From JBMDXB01 sp048594975 (GTDB lineage Bacteria > Acidobacteriota > Vicinamibacteria > Vicinamibacterales > 2-12-FULL-66-21), in the NCBI GenBank assembly GCA_048594975.1, contig JBMDXQ010000158.1, positions 101,394 through 165,393 of the forward strand: a stretch of 64,000 nucleotides of DNA. The letters run 5' to 3'. The notes below the pieces were generated by a model, which saw only the letters and a list, made by a program, of their open reading frames with translations, did no database searches and was not told the origin of the DNA. Position 1 is the first letter of the stretch. Each line of letters opens with the position of its first letter. The position numbers and the translations under genes were made by a program. Shown here piece after piece: positions 32,495-42,694 of this stretch.

Positions 32495-33653
32495 ACGGGA
32501 GCACGGCTCCCGAAATCGACAGGTCGAGGTTGCCGAGCACCAGCCAGGTCCAGAACGCGCGCGGCCGATCGCGCGCGAGCAGCGCGTTGAAGCCGAACTT
32601 CAGGGGGAGGACGACCCGTGTGACGGCGCCGGGATGGCCCTCCCAAACCGCCCCGTGCACGATGAAGAGCAGCACGGCGAAAGCCGCCGCGAGCCTCCAC
32701 CACGGCGCCTGCCAGGTGCGTGACCACGCGATGTAGGCTGCCTGGACGGTAAGCGCCACGATTACGAGCACCTGCTGTGCCGTCGCGATCCAGCCGGTCG
32801 TGACCGGATCGCGCAGCGTGTCGCGCCACTTCGTCACGTAGGCGGTAAATGGCACGGTGATCTGGCCGGCGCCTTCCGTCACGCTCGTGCCGCGGTAAAT
32901 CGACCAGATGTAGTCCTGCCACACGAGCAGCGGGAGGATGACCGCCCCGGCCGCGCACCCCACGCGCAGCCAGTCCCGCCAGCCGCGCGGCCAGGGCAGC
33001 GCCGCCGCGCCGAGCAGGTTCGTCTCGCGCCCCAGCCCCGCCGCGCCCAGCACGGTCGCGGTGACCCAGGTGCGGCCGCGCTCGGCGAGGGCGACGGCGC
33101 AGGCGAGCAACAGCAGACTCGGACCGTCGAGCACGGCGAGGCGCACCGAGGCGATCAAGCCGTGGCTGAACATCGACGCGACCCACAGCGCGAAGGTACG
33201 GGGCCCGTCGAGCGGAAACCAGCGGGTCACGAGCCAGGCGAGCAGCAGCCAGCAGACCACGTTCTGCAGCGCGTAAGCCTGCATGATCCAGGCGGGCCGG
33301 CCGAGGCCGAGCGCGTAGGCGGTCCAGCAGAAGAGGATGCGGCGCGCCCGGTAGGCAGGGGCGTCGAGCGCGCGATCGATCGCCGGGTCGCGCAGCAGCG
33401 GCACCATCGCGAGCTGGACGTACATCGCGCCGTCGTAGGCGTGGCCGGGCGGATAGCGGTAGTGCGGGACGCTGCGAAGCGCCGGGAGCTGGTACTCCTC
33501 CTCGCCGCGAGGCACCATCAGGAACGCCGAGAAGCCGAGGCCCGGGTGGTAGAATCCCGCGACCCATGACAGGAAGACGGCACAGCCCGCGAGCGCGAGC
33601 GTGCGCCACAGCCACGCTCGCCGCCGTCCTGGTTGCTGCTCTTGTGCTGCCAT
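32487..33653 (-). CDS. Polytopic membrane protein, possible glycosyltransferase-like
   Basis: A 388-residue inner-membrane protein with about nine hydrophobic helices. The first extracytoplasmic loop carries HYRYPPGHAYDGAMYVQL with an HxYDG-type acidic site, and RLAVLDGPSLLLLACAVAL and GLGRETNLLG follow, features that recall GT-C type lipid-linked sugar transferases. I do not recognise the exact family. The N terminus overlaps the divergent lipoprotein gene by 88 bp (33566-33653), so one of the two starts may be further in. Confidence 0.65.
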   Translation of the reverse strand: MAAQEQQPGRRRAWLWRTLALAGCAVFLSWVAGFYHPGLGFSAFLMVPRGEEEYQLPALRSVPHYRYPPGHAYDGAMYVQLAMVPLLRDPAIDRALDAPAYRARRILFCWTAYALGLGRPAWIMQAYALQNVVCWLLLAWLVTRWFPLDGPRTFALWVASMFSHGLIASVRLAVLDGPSLLLLACAVALAERGRTWVTATVLGAAGLGRETNLLGAAALPWPRGWRDWLRVGCAAGAVILPLLVWQDYIWSIYRGTSVTEGAGQITVPFTAYVTKWRDTLRDPVTTGWIATAQQVLVIVALTVQAAYIAWSRTWQAPWWRLAAAFAVLLFIVHGAVWEGHPGAVTRVVLPLKFGFNALLARDRPRAFWTWLVLGNLDLSISGAVLPFI

Positions 33654-34207
33654 CAGCCGCGTGCCGCCGCGACGATTCCCGGCGTCGCACCCGGATCCGC
33701 ACCGTGGATCTGTTCTTCCACTTCAAGGACGCCCACCGGCGTCCGGAGCGCGGCACGTTCGAGATTCGTGAGCATACCTTCGGCGGCCGCTCGCGGGCCA
33801 GCCTCACGGTGCCCGCGGCGAGCCGCGTGACGTGGTCGCTGTTCGTGCCGCACCGCGCGCGGCTCCACGTCTACGCCGGCGTACCGGCGACGAACGGCCC
33901 GTCGGCGGTGGCACTCCGCATGGGGATCAGCGACGAGCGTCGCTACGAGACGCTGCGCGAGCAGATCGTGACGAGCGGCGACAGCGCCGCCGGGTGGGTG
34001 CCCGTGGAGGCGGACCTGTCGGCGTACGCCGGGAGGAAGCTGAGCCTGTTCTTCCGGCCCGACGAGCGCAGGTGGAGCATCATCATCGCGACGCATCCGG
34101 TGCAGGGATCGCCGCCGTTCGTGGCGCTCGGAGAGCCGGGTATGGACGCGGATCTCGAGTCGGCTCGCGAGTACCGGCAGCGGCTCATCGACAACTCGGG
34201 CGGCTGA
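33566..34207 (+). CDS. Putative lipoprotein of unknown function
   Basis: A 213-residue protein with an Arg-rich start, a hydrophobic run (TLAAVLVAALVLPSAAC) and Cys at about residue 33, fitting a lipoprotein signal. The rest is mostly beta strand: FGGRSRASLTVPAASRVTWSLFV is split over two strands and VEADLSAYAGRKLSLFFRP resembles carbohydrate-binding jelly-roll motifs. No named domain is certain. It may serve as a surface or periplasmic partner of the divergent membrane protein. Confidence 0.6.
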   Translation: MTGRRHSPRARACATATLAAVLVAALVLPSAACRRDDSRRRTRIRTVDLFFHFKDAHRRPERGTFEIREHTFGGRSRASLTVPAASRVTWSLFVPHRARLHVYAGVPATNGPSAVALRMGISDERRYETLREQIVTSGDSAAGWVPVEADLSAYAGRKLSLFFRPDERRWSIIIATHPVQGSPPFVALGEPGMDADLESAREYRQRLIDNSGG

Positions 34208-34560
34208 AGACGCGGTGGCCCCGCCTTCCATAGAACGGGGCGAGTCGTGTCGAAGGCCACGGAGGTCACGAAGATCACAACTCAGAGGCTACAGAGGTCA
34301 CTGAGCCTCCTAATCGGTGTGTGGCTTGATCGAATGCACGCCGCTGAGCGAGGAGTCGACCGGCTATTCGGTCCCGAGCAGGAGCGGGTCTGTCACCCCC
34401 GAATACGCGAGCGACCTGGCGCTCTCGAGATTGAAGCGAGGTGCGTGAGCGCACATATTGTCTCGGTGACCTCTGTGGCCTCTGAGTTGCCAGCTCTGTG
34501 GCCTCTGAGTTCGTTGGTTGCTCCTTGGCCTTCGTGGCCTGAGTGTAAGGAGGTTACGCG
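34208..34560. repeat. Gene-free stretch with inverted CCACAGAGG-type repeats
   Basis: A 353-bp gap between the lipoprotein and rmuC. Degenerate 9-mers of CCACAGAGG and CTCAGAGGC type form a left arm (about 34250-34310) and a right arm of opposite orientation (about 34460-34545). The 150 bp between the arms hold no gene that I can support. A similar repeat family recurs at 61918-62083. Confidence 0.65.
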
Positions 34561-35802
34561 TCACCGCTCCCCGGCCTCCACGAGCCGCTCCTGCACGGGG
34601 ACGCGCAGCTCGGTGGCGCGGGGCTCGCGCACTTCGAGGTGGAGGGGCGAGAGGTCGGCCACCTCCTTCGTCGGGCTGACGCCGAGCTCGCGGAAGCGGC
34701 GGGCCGTCACCAGCACGCGCGATTCGAGCGAGCCGACGAAGCGGTCGTACGCGGCGCCGGCCTGCTTGAGGTTCGTGCCGACGTCCTGGACGTGGTCGGC
34801 AAGCATGGCGACGCGATCGTAGAGCTCGGCGCCGAGCGCGCGGACCTGTTCCGCGCTCGCCGCCAGCCGGTGCTGCTGCCAGGCCGAGGCGACCGTGCGC
34901 AGCAGGGCCAACAGCGTGAGCGGAGAGGCGGGGATCACCCGTTGATCGGCTGCGAAGTCGAACAGTGACGGGTCGGCGCTGAGCGCCGCGCTCAGCAGCG
35001 GCTCGCCGGGAACGAACATCACGACCAGCTCCGGTGTCGGCGTGAACCTCGCCCAGTAGGTCTTCCCGGCCAGCCCTTTTACGTGGCTGCGCACCTGCCG
35101 CGCGTGCTCGAGGAGGAGCGCTTCCTTCCGCGCCTCCTCGGTTTCCTCGAGCGCGTGCAGGTAGGCGTCGATCGGGACCTTCGAGTCGATCACCACGCAG
35201 GAACCGTTCGGCAGCCGGACCGTCATGTCCGGCACGGCACGGCCGCCGTCGCCGTTGTCCGAGAAATCCTTCTCGATGAAGTCGCCGCAGTACTCCGTCA
35301 TGCCGGCGCGCTCGATGATGTTCCGCAGCTGCACCTCGCCCCACCGCCCGCGCTGGTTCGGCGAGCGCAGGGCGCCGACGAGCCTGTTCGTCTCGAGCTG
35401 CAGCGATCGATGCGTCTCAGTGAGCGAGCGGAGCTGCGCGTCGAGACGGGCCTGCGCACTGGCGCGCTCCTTCTCGACCTGCTGCAGCTGCGAGTCGACA
35501 CGGGTCAGCGACGCCTTGAGCGGTTCGACGATCTGCTCGATGGCGCCGCGTTTGGCGTCGAACTCGGTTCGCGCCACCTGCAGAAGGCTGTCTGTACTGG
35601 CCTTGAGGGCGTCGGCCGAAAGGGTCTTGAAGGTCTCCTTGAGCTCGCTCCGCGCGCCCTCCAGCAGCGCTAGCCTGTCAGCGCTTCCAGTGCGCTCCGC
35701 CTCGAGCGTGGCGGCAGTCGCGGCGAGCGCCGTGCGTGCGCGCACGTAGAGGACGAGCAGCAGCAGTGCAGCGCTAAAGGCGAGGGCGGCAACGATTTCC
35801 AC
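34561..35802 (-). CDS. rmuC: DNA recombination protein RmuC homologue
   Basis: A 413-residue protein with one N-terminal membrane helix (VAALAFSAALLLLVLYV), a long coiled coil (about residues 25-140) and the RmuC nuclease-like domain. The domain carries RGRWGEVQLRNIIERAGM, VPDMTVRLPNGSCVVIDSKV with the catalytic-type Asp-x-Lys, and ERLLALLRTVASAWQ-like sequence (LTLLALLRTVASAWQQ). RmuC limits DNA inversions and takes part in DNA restriction and recombination. GTG at 35802 is preferred; an in-frame TTG at 35841 would add 13 residues. Confidence 0.88.
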   Translation of the reverse strand: MEIVAALAFSAALLLLVLYVRARTALAATAATLEAERTGSADRLALLEGARSELKETFKTLSADALKASTDSLLQVARTEFDAKRGAIEQIVEPLKASLTRVDSQLQQVEKERASAQARLDAQLRSLTETHRSLQLETNRLVGALRSPNQRGRWGEVQLRNIIERAGMTEYCGDFIEKDFSDNGDGGRAVPDMTVRLPNGSCVVIDSKVPIDAYLHALEETEEARKEALLLEHARQVRSHVKGLAGKTYWARFTPTPELVVMFVPGEPLLSAALSADPSLFDFAADQRVIPASPLTLLALLRTVASAWQQHRLAASAEQVRALGAELYDRVAMLADHVQDVGTNLKQAGAAYDRFVGSLESRVLVTARRFRELGVSPTKEVADLSPLHLEVREPRATELRVPVQERLVEAGER

Positions 35803-35832
35803 GCTGCATCGAAGTTTAGGCGAAAGTTGGCC

Positions 35833-35846
35833 CAACCTCAAGGTTG
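35833..35846. promoter_or_regulatory. SufR-like operator, CAAC-N6-GTTG (site 1)
   Basis: CAACCTCAAGGTTG is an exact CAAC-N6-GTTG inverted repeat, the form known for SufR boxes, located about 100 bp upstream of sufA and upstream of the probable promoter. It lies next to the start region of divergent rmuC. Confidence 0.6.
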
Positions 35847-35858
35847 AACGTGTGGGAT

Positions 35859-35887
35859 TTGATCGAGAGCCCCCGCGGAGTTAATAT
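35859..35887 (+). promoter_or_regulatory. Probable promoter of sufA
   Basis: TTGATC at 35859-35864 and TAATAT at 35882-35887 are spaced 17 bp, a good sigma-70 match. It lies 60 bp before the sufA start codon. Confidence 0.55.
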
Positions 35888-35947
35888 AGGACTCTTCTGG
35901 TCGTAGTTCCGGCCGCCCGTGCGGACCGGACCGGCCGGGTGGGTTCG

Positions 35948-36274
35948 ATGCTGCACATCAGCGAAAACGCCGCGCGCCTCATCCGCAAAATGACGCTGAA
36001 GAACGGCATTCCCGACGGCGGGCTCCGGATCGGGATCAAATCCGGCGGCTGCTCCGGCCTGAGCTATACGTTCGCGTGGGAGGCAGCGCCGCGCCCCGAG
36101 GATCACGTGTTCGACGGTCCGGAGGGCTCAAGGGTCTTCATCGACCCGAGGAGCTTCCGCTACGTCGACGGGACGACGCTCGACTACGACACGAGCCTCG
36201 TCAGCAAGGGGTTCATCTTCGACAACCCGAACGCGAAGAGCTCCTGCGGGTGCGGCACGTCGTTTAGCGTGTGA
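35948..36274 (+). CDS. sufA: Iron-sulfur cluster carrier, A-type (SufA/ErpA-like)
   Basis: A 108-residue A-type carrier that receives an Fe-S cluster from SufBCD and hands it to target proteins. The three conserved Cys are in SGGCSGLSY and SSCGCGTSF. LRIGIKSGG and DYDTSLVSKGFIF fit the HesB/IscA fold. ATG at 35948 begins MLHISENAARLI, the normal N terminus; GTG at 35939 would add three residues. It precedes sufB by 111 bp that hold another SufR-like box. Confidence 0.92.
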   Translation: MLHISENAARLIRKMTLKNGIPDGGLRIGIKSGGCSGLSYTFAWEAAPRPEDHVFDGPEGSRVFIDPRSFRYVDGTTLDYDTSLVSKGFIFDNPNAKSSCGCGTSFSV

Positions 36275-36322
36275 AGCGCCGTGAGCAACCTCTCTGAAGG
36301 GTTGCCCGGCAGGTTCTGGAGC

Positions 36323-36339
36323 GAACCTCGGGGTTGACA
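36323..36339 (+). promoter_or_regulatory. SufR-like operator (site 2) overlapping a -35 box before sufB
   Basis: GAACCTCGGGGTTG (36323-36336) differs from CAAC-N6-GTTG at one base. TTGACA at 36334-36339 overlaps it, so a bound regulator would block the promoter. No clear -10 box follows at the usual distance. Confidence 0.5.
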
Positions 36340-36385
36340 GCATGCAGGGCACCCCTTTACGGGTCGCCCGTGAGACGGACAAACC

Positions 36386-37831
<1,446 letters not shown>

Positions 37832-37857
37832 GTCGCAACTTTTGCGCGGACGTCGCC

Positions 37858-37986
37858 ATCACCGCGCCGAGCGACGCAGCGAGGCGCGACAGGTCGCGGG
37901 TGGGATTGGCGGGTAGTCACCCCGGTTTCGCCTGGATGCGGCGATCACCGCACCGAGCGACGCAGCGAGGCGCGACAGGTCGCGGG
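37858..37986. repeat. Two 43-bp direct repeats between sufB and sufC
   Basis: 37858-37900 and 37944-37986 are 43-bp direct repeats with a single G/A mismatch, 86 bp apart. Both contain GAGCGACGCAGCGAGGCGC. The spacer between sufB and sufC is otherwise without genes. The unit is strongly GC-rich and could form local hairpins such as GCGCGAC and GTCGCG. Confidence 0.8.
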
Positions 37987-38027
37987 GGTGGGGCCCCGCA
38001 ACACACTGAGAGAAGCTGACAGAGACA

Positions 38028-38782
<755 letters not shown>

Positions 38783-38786
<4 letters not shown>

Positions 38787-40117
38787 AGCCGATGGCGCAG
38801 GTGGCGGAAAAGCTCCTACCCTGGCTGGCGACGCTCGAGCGCCGGCCGAGCGGCGCGCCGCGGTGGCTGCAGGACCTGCGCGACCGCGCCGTGGCGCGGT
38901 TCGCCGCGCTCGGCTTCCCGACGGTGCGCGAGGAGGAGTGGCGGTTCACCAACGTCGCGCCGATCGCGTCCACGGAGTTCGCCGCGCCGCCCGAGCACGC
39001 AACCGTGTCGGTCGACGAGCTCACCCGGTATCACTATGCCGAAGACGGATTTCGCATCGCCATCGTGAACGGACGTTTCTCGCGCGAGCTGTCGCGGCTG
39101 AAGGGGCTGCCGACCGGGATGCGGGTGATGTCGCTGGCCGCGGCGATCGAGGAACGGACCGATGATGTGCAACGCTACCTCGGGCAGCTGGCCGAGTTCG
39201 GCGATCGGGCGTTCGCGGCGCTCAACACCGCCCTGGCGGCCGACGGGGCGTACGTCTACATCCCGGACGGCCTCGTGCTCGAGCAGCCGCTGCAGATCGC
39301 GTTCGTCGCCGCCGGCGACGGCGCCCCGTTCATGGTGAACGCGCGCGCGCTCATCGTCGCCGGCGACCGCAGCCAGGCGCGCATCGTCGAGAACTACATC
39401 GGTGTGGCGGTCGCCGCCTATTTCACCAACGGCATCACGGAAGTCGTGGCCGGCGAAAACGCGGTCGTCGACCATTACAAGGTCCAGCACGAGAGCGAGC
39501 AGGCCTTCCACGTTGCGGGCATGTTCGTACACGCCGCCCGGAGCGCCACTTTCTCGTCGCATTCCTTCTCGCTCGGCGGCCGGCTGGTGCGCAACGACGT
39601 CATGACCGTCCTCGACGGCGAGGGCGCGGAGTGCACCCTGAACGGGCTGTACCTCGCCGACGGCCAGCGGCTGGTGGACAACCACACCACCATCGACCAC
39701 GCCAAGCCGCACTGCCCGAGCCACGAGGTCTACAAGGGCATCCTCGGCGGCACGGCGCGCGCGGTGTTCAACGGCAAGATCATCGCCCGCCCGGACGCGC
39801 AGAAGACCGACGCCAAGCAGACCAACCGGGCACTGCTGCTCTCCGACGACGCCTCGATCAACACCAAGCCGCAGCTGGAGATCTTCGCCGACGACGTCAA
39901 GTGCACGCACGGCGCGGCAATCGGGCAGATCGACGAGGACGCGCTGTTCTACCTGCGCACGCGGGGCCTGACCTATTTCGAGGCGCGCGACCTGCTGATC
40001 CACGCGTTCGCCGGGCAGATCATTGACAGCGTGAAGATCGAGCCGCTCAAGCGGGCGCTCGAGGCCGACCTCTACACGCAGCTCGCCAGGGACCTGGCGG
40101 AGGTGGACGGGGCATGA
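38783..40117 (+). CDS. sufD: Fe-S cluster assembly protein SufD
   Basis: A 444-residue SufB paralogue forming the SufBC2D complex. The N terminus is helical (WRFTNVAPIAST), the core a right-handed beta helix (LTGLYL-like strands such as CTLNGLYLADGQRLVDNHTT) and the end VKCTHGAAIGQIDEDALFYL with LIHAFAGQIID carries the SufD signature including the conserved Cys and His of the SufB-SufD interface. Coupled by ATGA to sufC and by ATGA to sufS. Confidence 0.95.
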
Positions 40118-41376
40118 GCACTGTAGCCGGCGTCCGGCTCCCGCAGTCCGGCGTGCGGTCGTTCGACGTGCAGAGAGTCCGCGCCGACTTCCCGATTCTC
40201 GGGGAGAAGGTGCACGGCAAGCCGCTCGTCTATCTCGACAGCGCCAACACCAGCCAGAAGCCCCAGGCGGTGCTGAAAGCGATGGACGCGTATTACCGCC
40301 ACGCCAACGCCAACATCCATCGCGCGACCCATTTGCTGAGCGAGCGCGCGACGGAGCTGTACGAAGGCACCCGGGCGAAGGCGGCCACCCTGATCAACGC
40401 CCCGGATCGTCACGCCGTGGTGCTGACGAAGGGGACGACCGACGGGATCAACCTCGTCGCGAACAGCTACGGCCGCTCCACCCTGCGCCCGGGCGACGAG
40501 GTGCTCATTTCGTGGCTCGAGCACCACTCCAACATCGTCCCGTGGCAGCTGATCTGCGAGCAGACCGGCGCCGCGCTGCGGGTCGCGCCGATCACCGAGC
40601 CTGGCGAGATCGCCCTCGACGCGTTCGAGTCGCTGCTCTCGCCGCGCACCCGCATCGTCGCGGTCAGTCACGTGTCGAACGCCCTGGGGACCATCAACCC
40701 GGTGCGTCGCATCGTGGAGATGGCGCACGCGCGCGGCGCGGTCGTGCTGGTGGACGGCGCCCAGGCGATCCCGCACCTGCCGGTGGACGTGCAGGCGCTC
40801 GACTGCGACTTCTACGTGTTCTCGAGCCACAAGATGTTCGGCCCGACTGGCGTCGGTGTGCTGTACGGGCGGAGGGCGCTCCTCGACGCCATGCCGCCCT
40901 ACCAGGGTGGCGGCGACATGATCGCGTCGGTCACATTCGAGAAGACTTGCTACAACGTCGTGCCCTACAAGTTCGAGGCGGGCACGCCGAACATCGGCGG
41001 GGTCGTCGGGTTCGGCGCGGCGGTGGAATACCTCATGGGCGTGGATCGCGGCGCCGCCCTCGAGCACGAGGACGAGTTGCTCGAGTACGCGACGGCGCGG
41101 CTGACGGAGATCCCGGCCGCCCACGTGATCGGCCGGGCCCGCGAAAAGACCGGTGTACTCTCGTTCGTGCTCGACGGCGTGCACCCGCACGATGCGGGAA
41201 CGCTCCTCGATCGGGAGGGCGTGGCGGTCAGGACCGGGCAGCACTGCGCGCAGCCGGTCATGGACCGCTACGGGATCACCGCCACGATCCGCGCGTCGCT
41301 CGCCATCTACAACACGCGCGAGGACATCGACACGCTGATCCGGGCGCTCGCGCGCGCGGTCGAGGTGTTCGCCTGA
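40114..41376 (+). CDS. sufS: Cysteine desulfurase SufS
   Basis: A 420-residue PLP enzyme that takes sulfur from cysteine and passes it to SufU. VYLDSANTSQKPQAVL, NANIHRATHLLSERAT, ISWLEHHSNIVPW, the PLP Lys in FSSHKMFGPTGVG and the catalytic Cys in RTGQHCAQPVM identify group II desulfurases. ATG overlaps the sufD stop. A second, group I desulfurase closes the same cluster. Confidence 0.95.
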   Translation: MSTVAGVRLPQSGVRSFDVQRVRADFPILGEKVHGKPLVYLDSANTSQKPQAVLKAMDAYYRHANANIHRATHLLSERATELYEGTRAKAATLINAPDRHAVVLTKGTTDGINLVANSYGRSTLRPGDEVLISWLEHHSNIVPWQLICEQTGAALRVAPITEPGEIALDAFESLLSPRTRIVAVSHVSNALGTINPVRRIVEMAHARGAVVLVDGAQAIPHLPVDVQALDCDFYVFSSHKMFGPTGVGVLYGRRALLDAMPPYQGGGDMIASVTFEKTCYNVVPYKFEAGTPNIGGVVGFGAAVEYLMGVDRGAALEHEDELLEYATARLTEIPAAHVIGRAREKTGVLSFVLDGVHPHDAGTLLDREGVAVRTGQHCAQPVMDRYGITATIRASLAIYNTREDIDTLIRALARAVEVFA

Positions 41377-41831
41377 TGTCGGAATTGAGCGACCTGTACC
41401 AGGAGGTCATCCTCGACCACAACAAGCGTCCGCGCAACTTCCGCGCGATCGAGGCGCCGAGCCACCACGCGGAGGGCTACAACCCGCTCTGTGGCGACCG
41501 GCTGACGCTGTTCCTGACGGTCGACGGCGATCGCATCACGGACCTCTCGTTCCAGGGATCCGGGTGCGCGATTTCGAAGGCGTCAGCCTCGCTGATGACC
41601 GACGCGCTCAAGGGGTTGACCCTCGCCGAGGCGGAGCAGCTGTTCCAGCGGTTCCACCGCATGGTGACGACGCCGCCGGACACGCCCGTGGAGGACCTCG
41701 GCAAGCTCTCGGTGTTCGCCGGCGTCCGCGAGTTCCCGGTGCGCGTGAAGTGCGCGAGCCTGGCCTGGCACACGCTCAAGGCCGCGCTCGCGAGGGAAGC
41801 CGTGACGACGACCGAACTGGACGACGAATGA
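41376..41831 (+). CDS. sufU: Sulfur-transfer protein SufU
   Basis: A 151-residue IscU-like protein. Zinc/sulfur ligands are Cys in NPLCGDRL, Cys in GSGCAISKAS and Cys in VKCASLAW; the extra residues between Cys 2 and 3 are the mark of SufU rather than IscU. It accepts persulfide from SufS. ATG at 41376 shares one base with the sufS stop. Confidence 0.93.
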   Translation: MSELSDLYQEVILDHNKRPRNFRAIEAPSHHAEGYNPLCGDRLTLFLTVDGDRITDLSFQGSGCAISKASASLMTDALKGLTLAEAEQLFQRFHRMVTTPPDTPVEDLGKLSVFAGVREFPVRVKCASLAWHTLKAALAREAVTTTELDDE

Positions 41832-42223
41832 AGCCGTTGCCCGTGATTCCACAGCCGACCCCGGAACCGCCCGCTCCCGGCCATGAGACCGAAGGCCTGC
41901 ATTCCGACGCCGCGAAGACCGAGGAGCTCAGGCCGCATATCGTCGAGGCGATCTCGACCGTTTACGACCCCGAGATCCCGGTGAACATCTGGGAACTCGG
42001 CCTGATCTACGACATCGTCGTGGACGCGGCGGGCGTCGCGGGCGTCCGCATGACGCTGACCGCGCCCGGCTGCCCGGCCGCCCAATCGCTGCCTGGCGAG
42101 GTGGCCGCGAAGGTCAGGGCGGTGCCGGGCGTCACCGACGCGAAGGTGGACGTCGTGTGGGAGCCGGCGTGGACGAAGGACCGCATGTCGGAAGCGGCGA
42201 AACTGCAGCTGGGCCTGTGGTAG
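41828..42223 (+). CDS. sufT: MIP18/DUF59 family Fe-S maturation protein (SufT-like)
   Basis: A 131-residue protein with a Pro-rich N-terminal extension of about 35 residues, then a DUF59 domain: IVEAISTVYDPEIPVNIWEL, GLIYDIVVD and the Cys-bearing LTAPGCPAAQS. SufT proteins help mature Fe-S proteins under high demand. ATG overlaps the sufU stop (ATGA), which fits this gene being part of the SUF system. Confidence 0.88.
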   Translation: MKPLPVIPQPTPEPPAPGHETEGLHSDAAKTEELRPHIVEAISTVYDPEIPVNIWELGLIYDIVVDAAGVAGVRMTLTAPGCPAAQSLPGEVAAKVRAVPGVTDAKVDVVWEPAWTKDRMSEAAKLQLGLW

Positions 42224-42229
42224 CCGGGT

Positions 42230-42694
42230 ATGTTGCGACTTTCCAAGAAGGCCGACTACGCGTTGATCGCCATGAAGCACCTGGCCAACCGGCCGGATGC
42301 CGCATCGGTCAGCGCGCGCGAGATCGCCGAGCAGTACGACATCCCGCTCGAGCTGATGGCCAAGGTGCTGCAGCGCCTGGCGCGGCGCGGGCTGGTCGCC
42401 TCGCACCAGGGCACGCGTGGCGGCTACCGGTTGGGCCGCGCCGCCGCCGCGATCTCCGTCGCCGACATCATCCAGGCGATTGACGGCCCGTTCACCGTGA
42501 CCGCCTGCTCCACGGATGCCGAAAGCTGCGACCAGTACGGCAAGTGCAGCGTCCGGGATCCGCTGTGGCGCATCAAGGACCGCATCCTGGCGGCGCTCGC
42601 CACCTGCTCGCTCCAGGAGGTCGCGGCCGATGCGCCGGCCGACGCGGTCACTCCCGTTGTCATCGCCGGCCGCACGGGCCACCCGAAGCCGTGA
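42230..42694 (+). CDS. Rrf2 family Fe-S regulator (IscR/SufR-type)
   Basis: A 154-residue Rrf2 protein. The winged helix covers LRLSKKADYALIAMKHLA and AEQYDIPLELMAKVLQRLARRGL with the wing HQGTRGGYRLGR. Three Cys in ACSTDAESCDQYGKC (C-x6-C-x5-C) would ligate a cluster, so it is probably an Fe-S sensor that represses suf when clusters are plentiful. Six base pairs separate it from sufT, and a GTG overlap joins it to iscS. The SufR-like boxes upstream of sufA and sufB are its likely targets. Confidence 0.9.
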   Translation: MLRLSKKADYALIAMKHLANRPDAASVSAREIAEQYDIPLELMAKVLQRLARRGLVASHQGTRGGYRLGRAAAAISVADIIQAIDGPFTVTACSTDAESCDQYGKCSVRDPLWRIKDRILAALATCSLQEVAADAPADAVTPVVIAGRTGHPKP

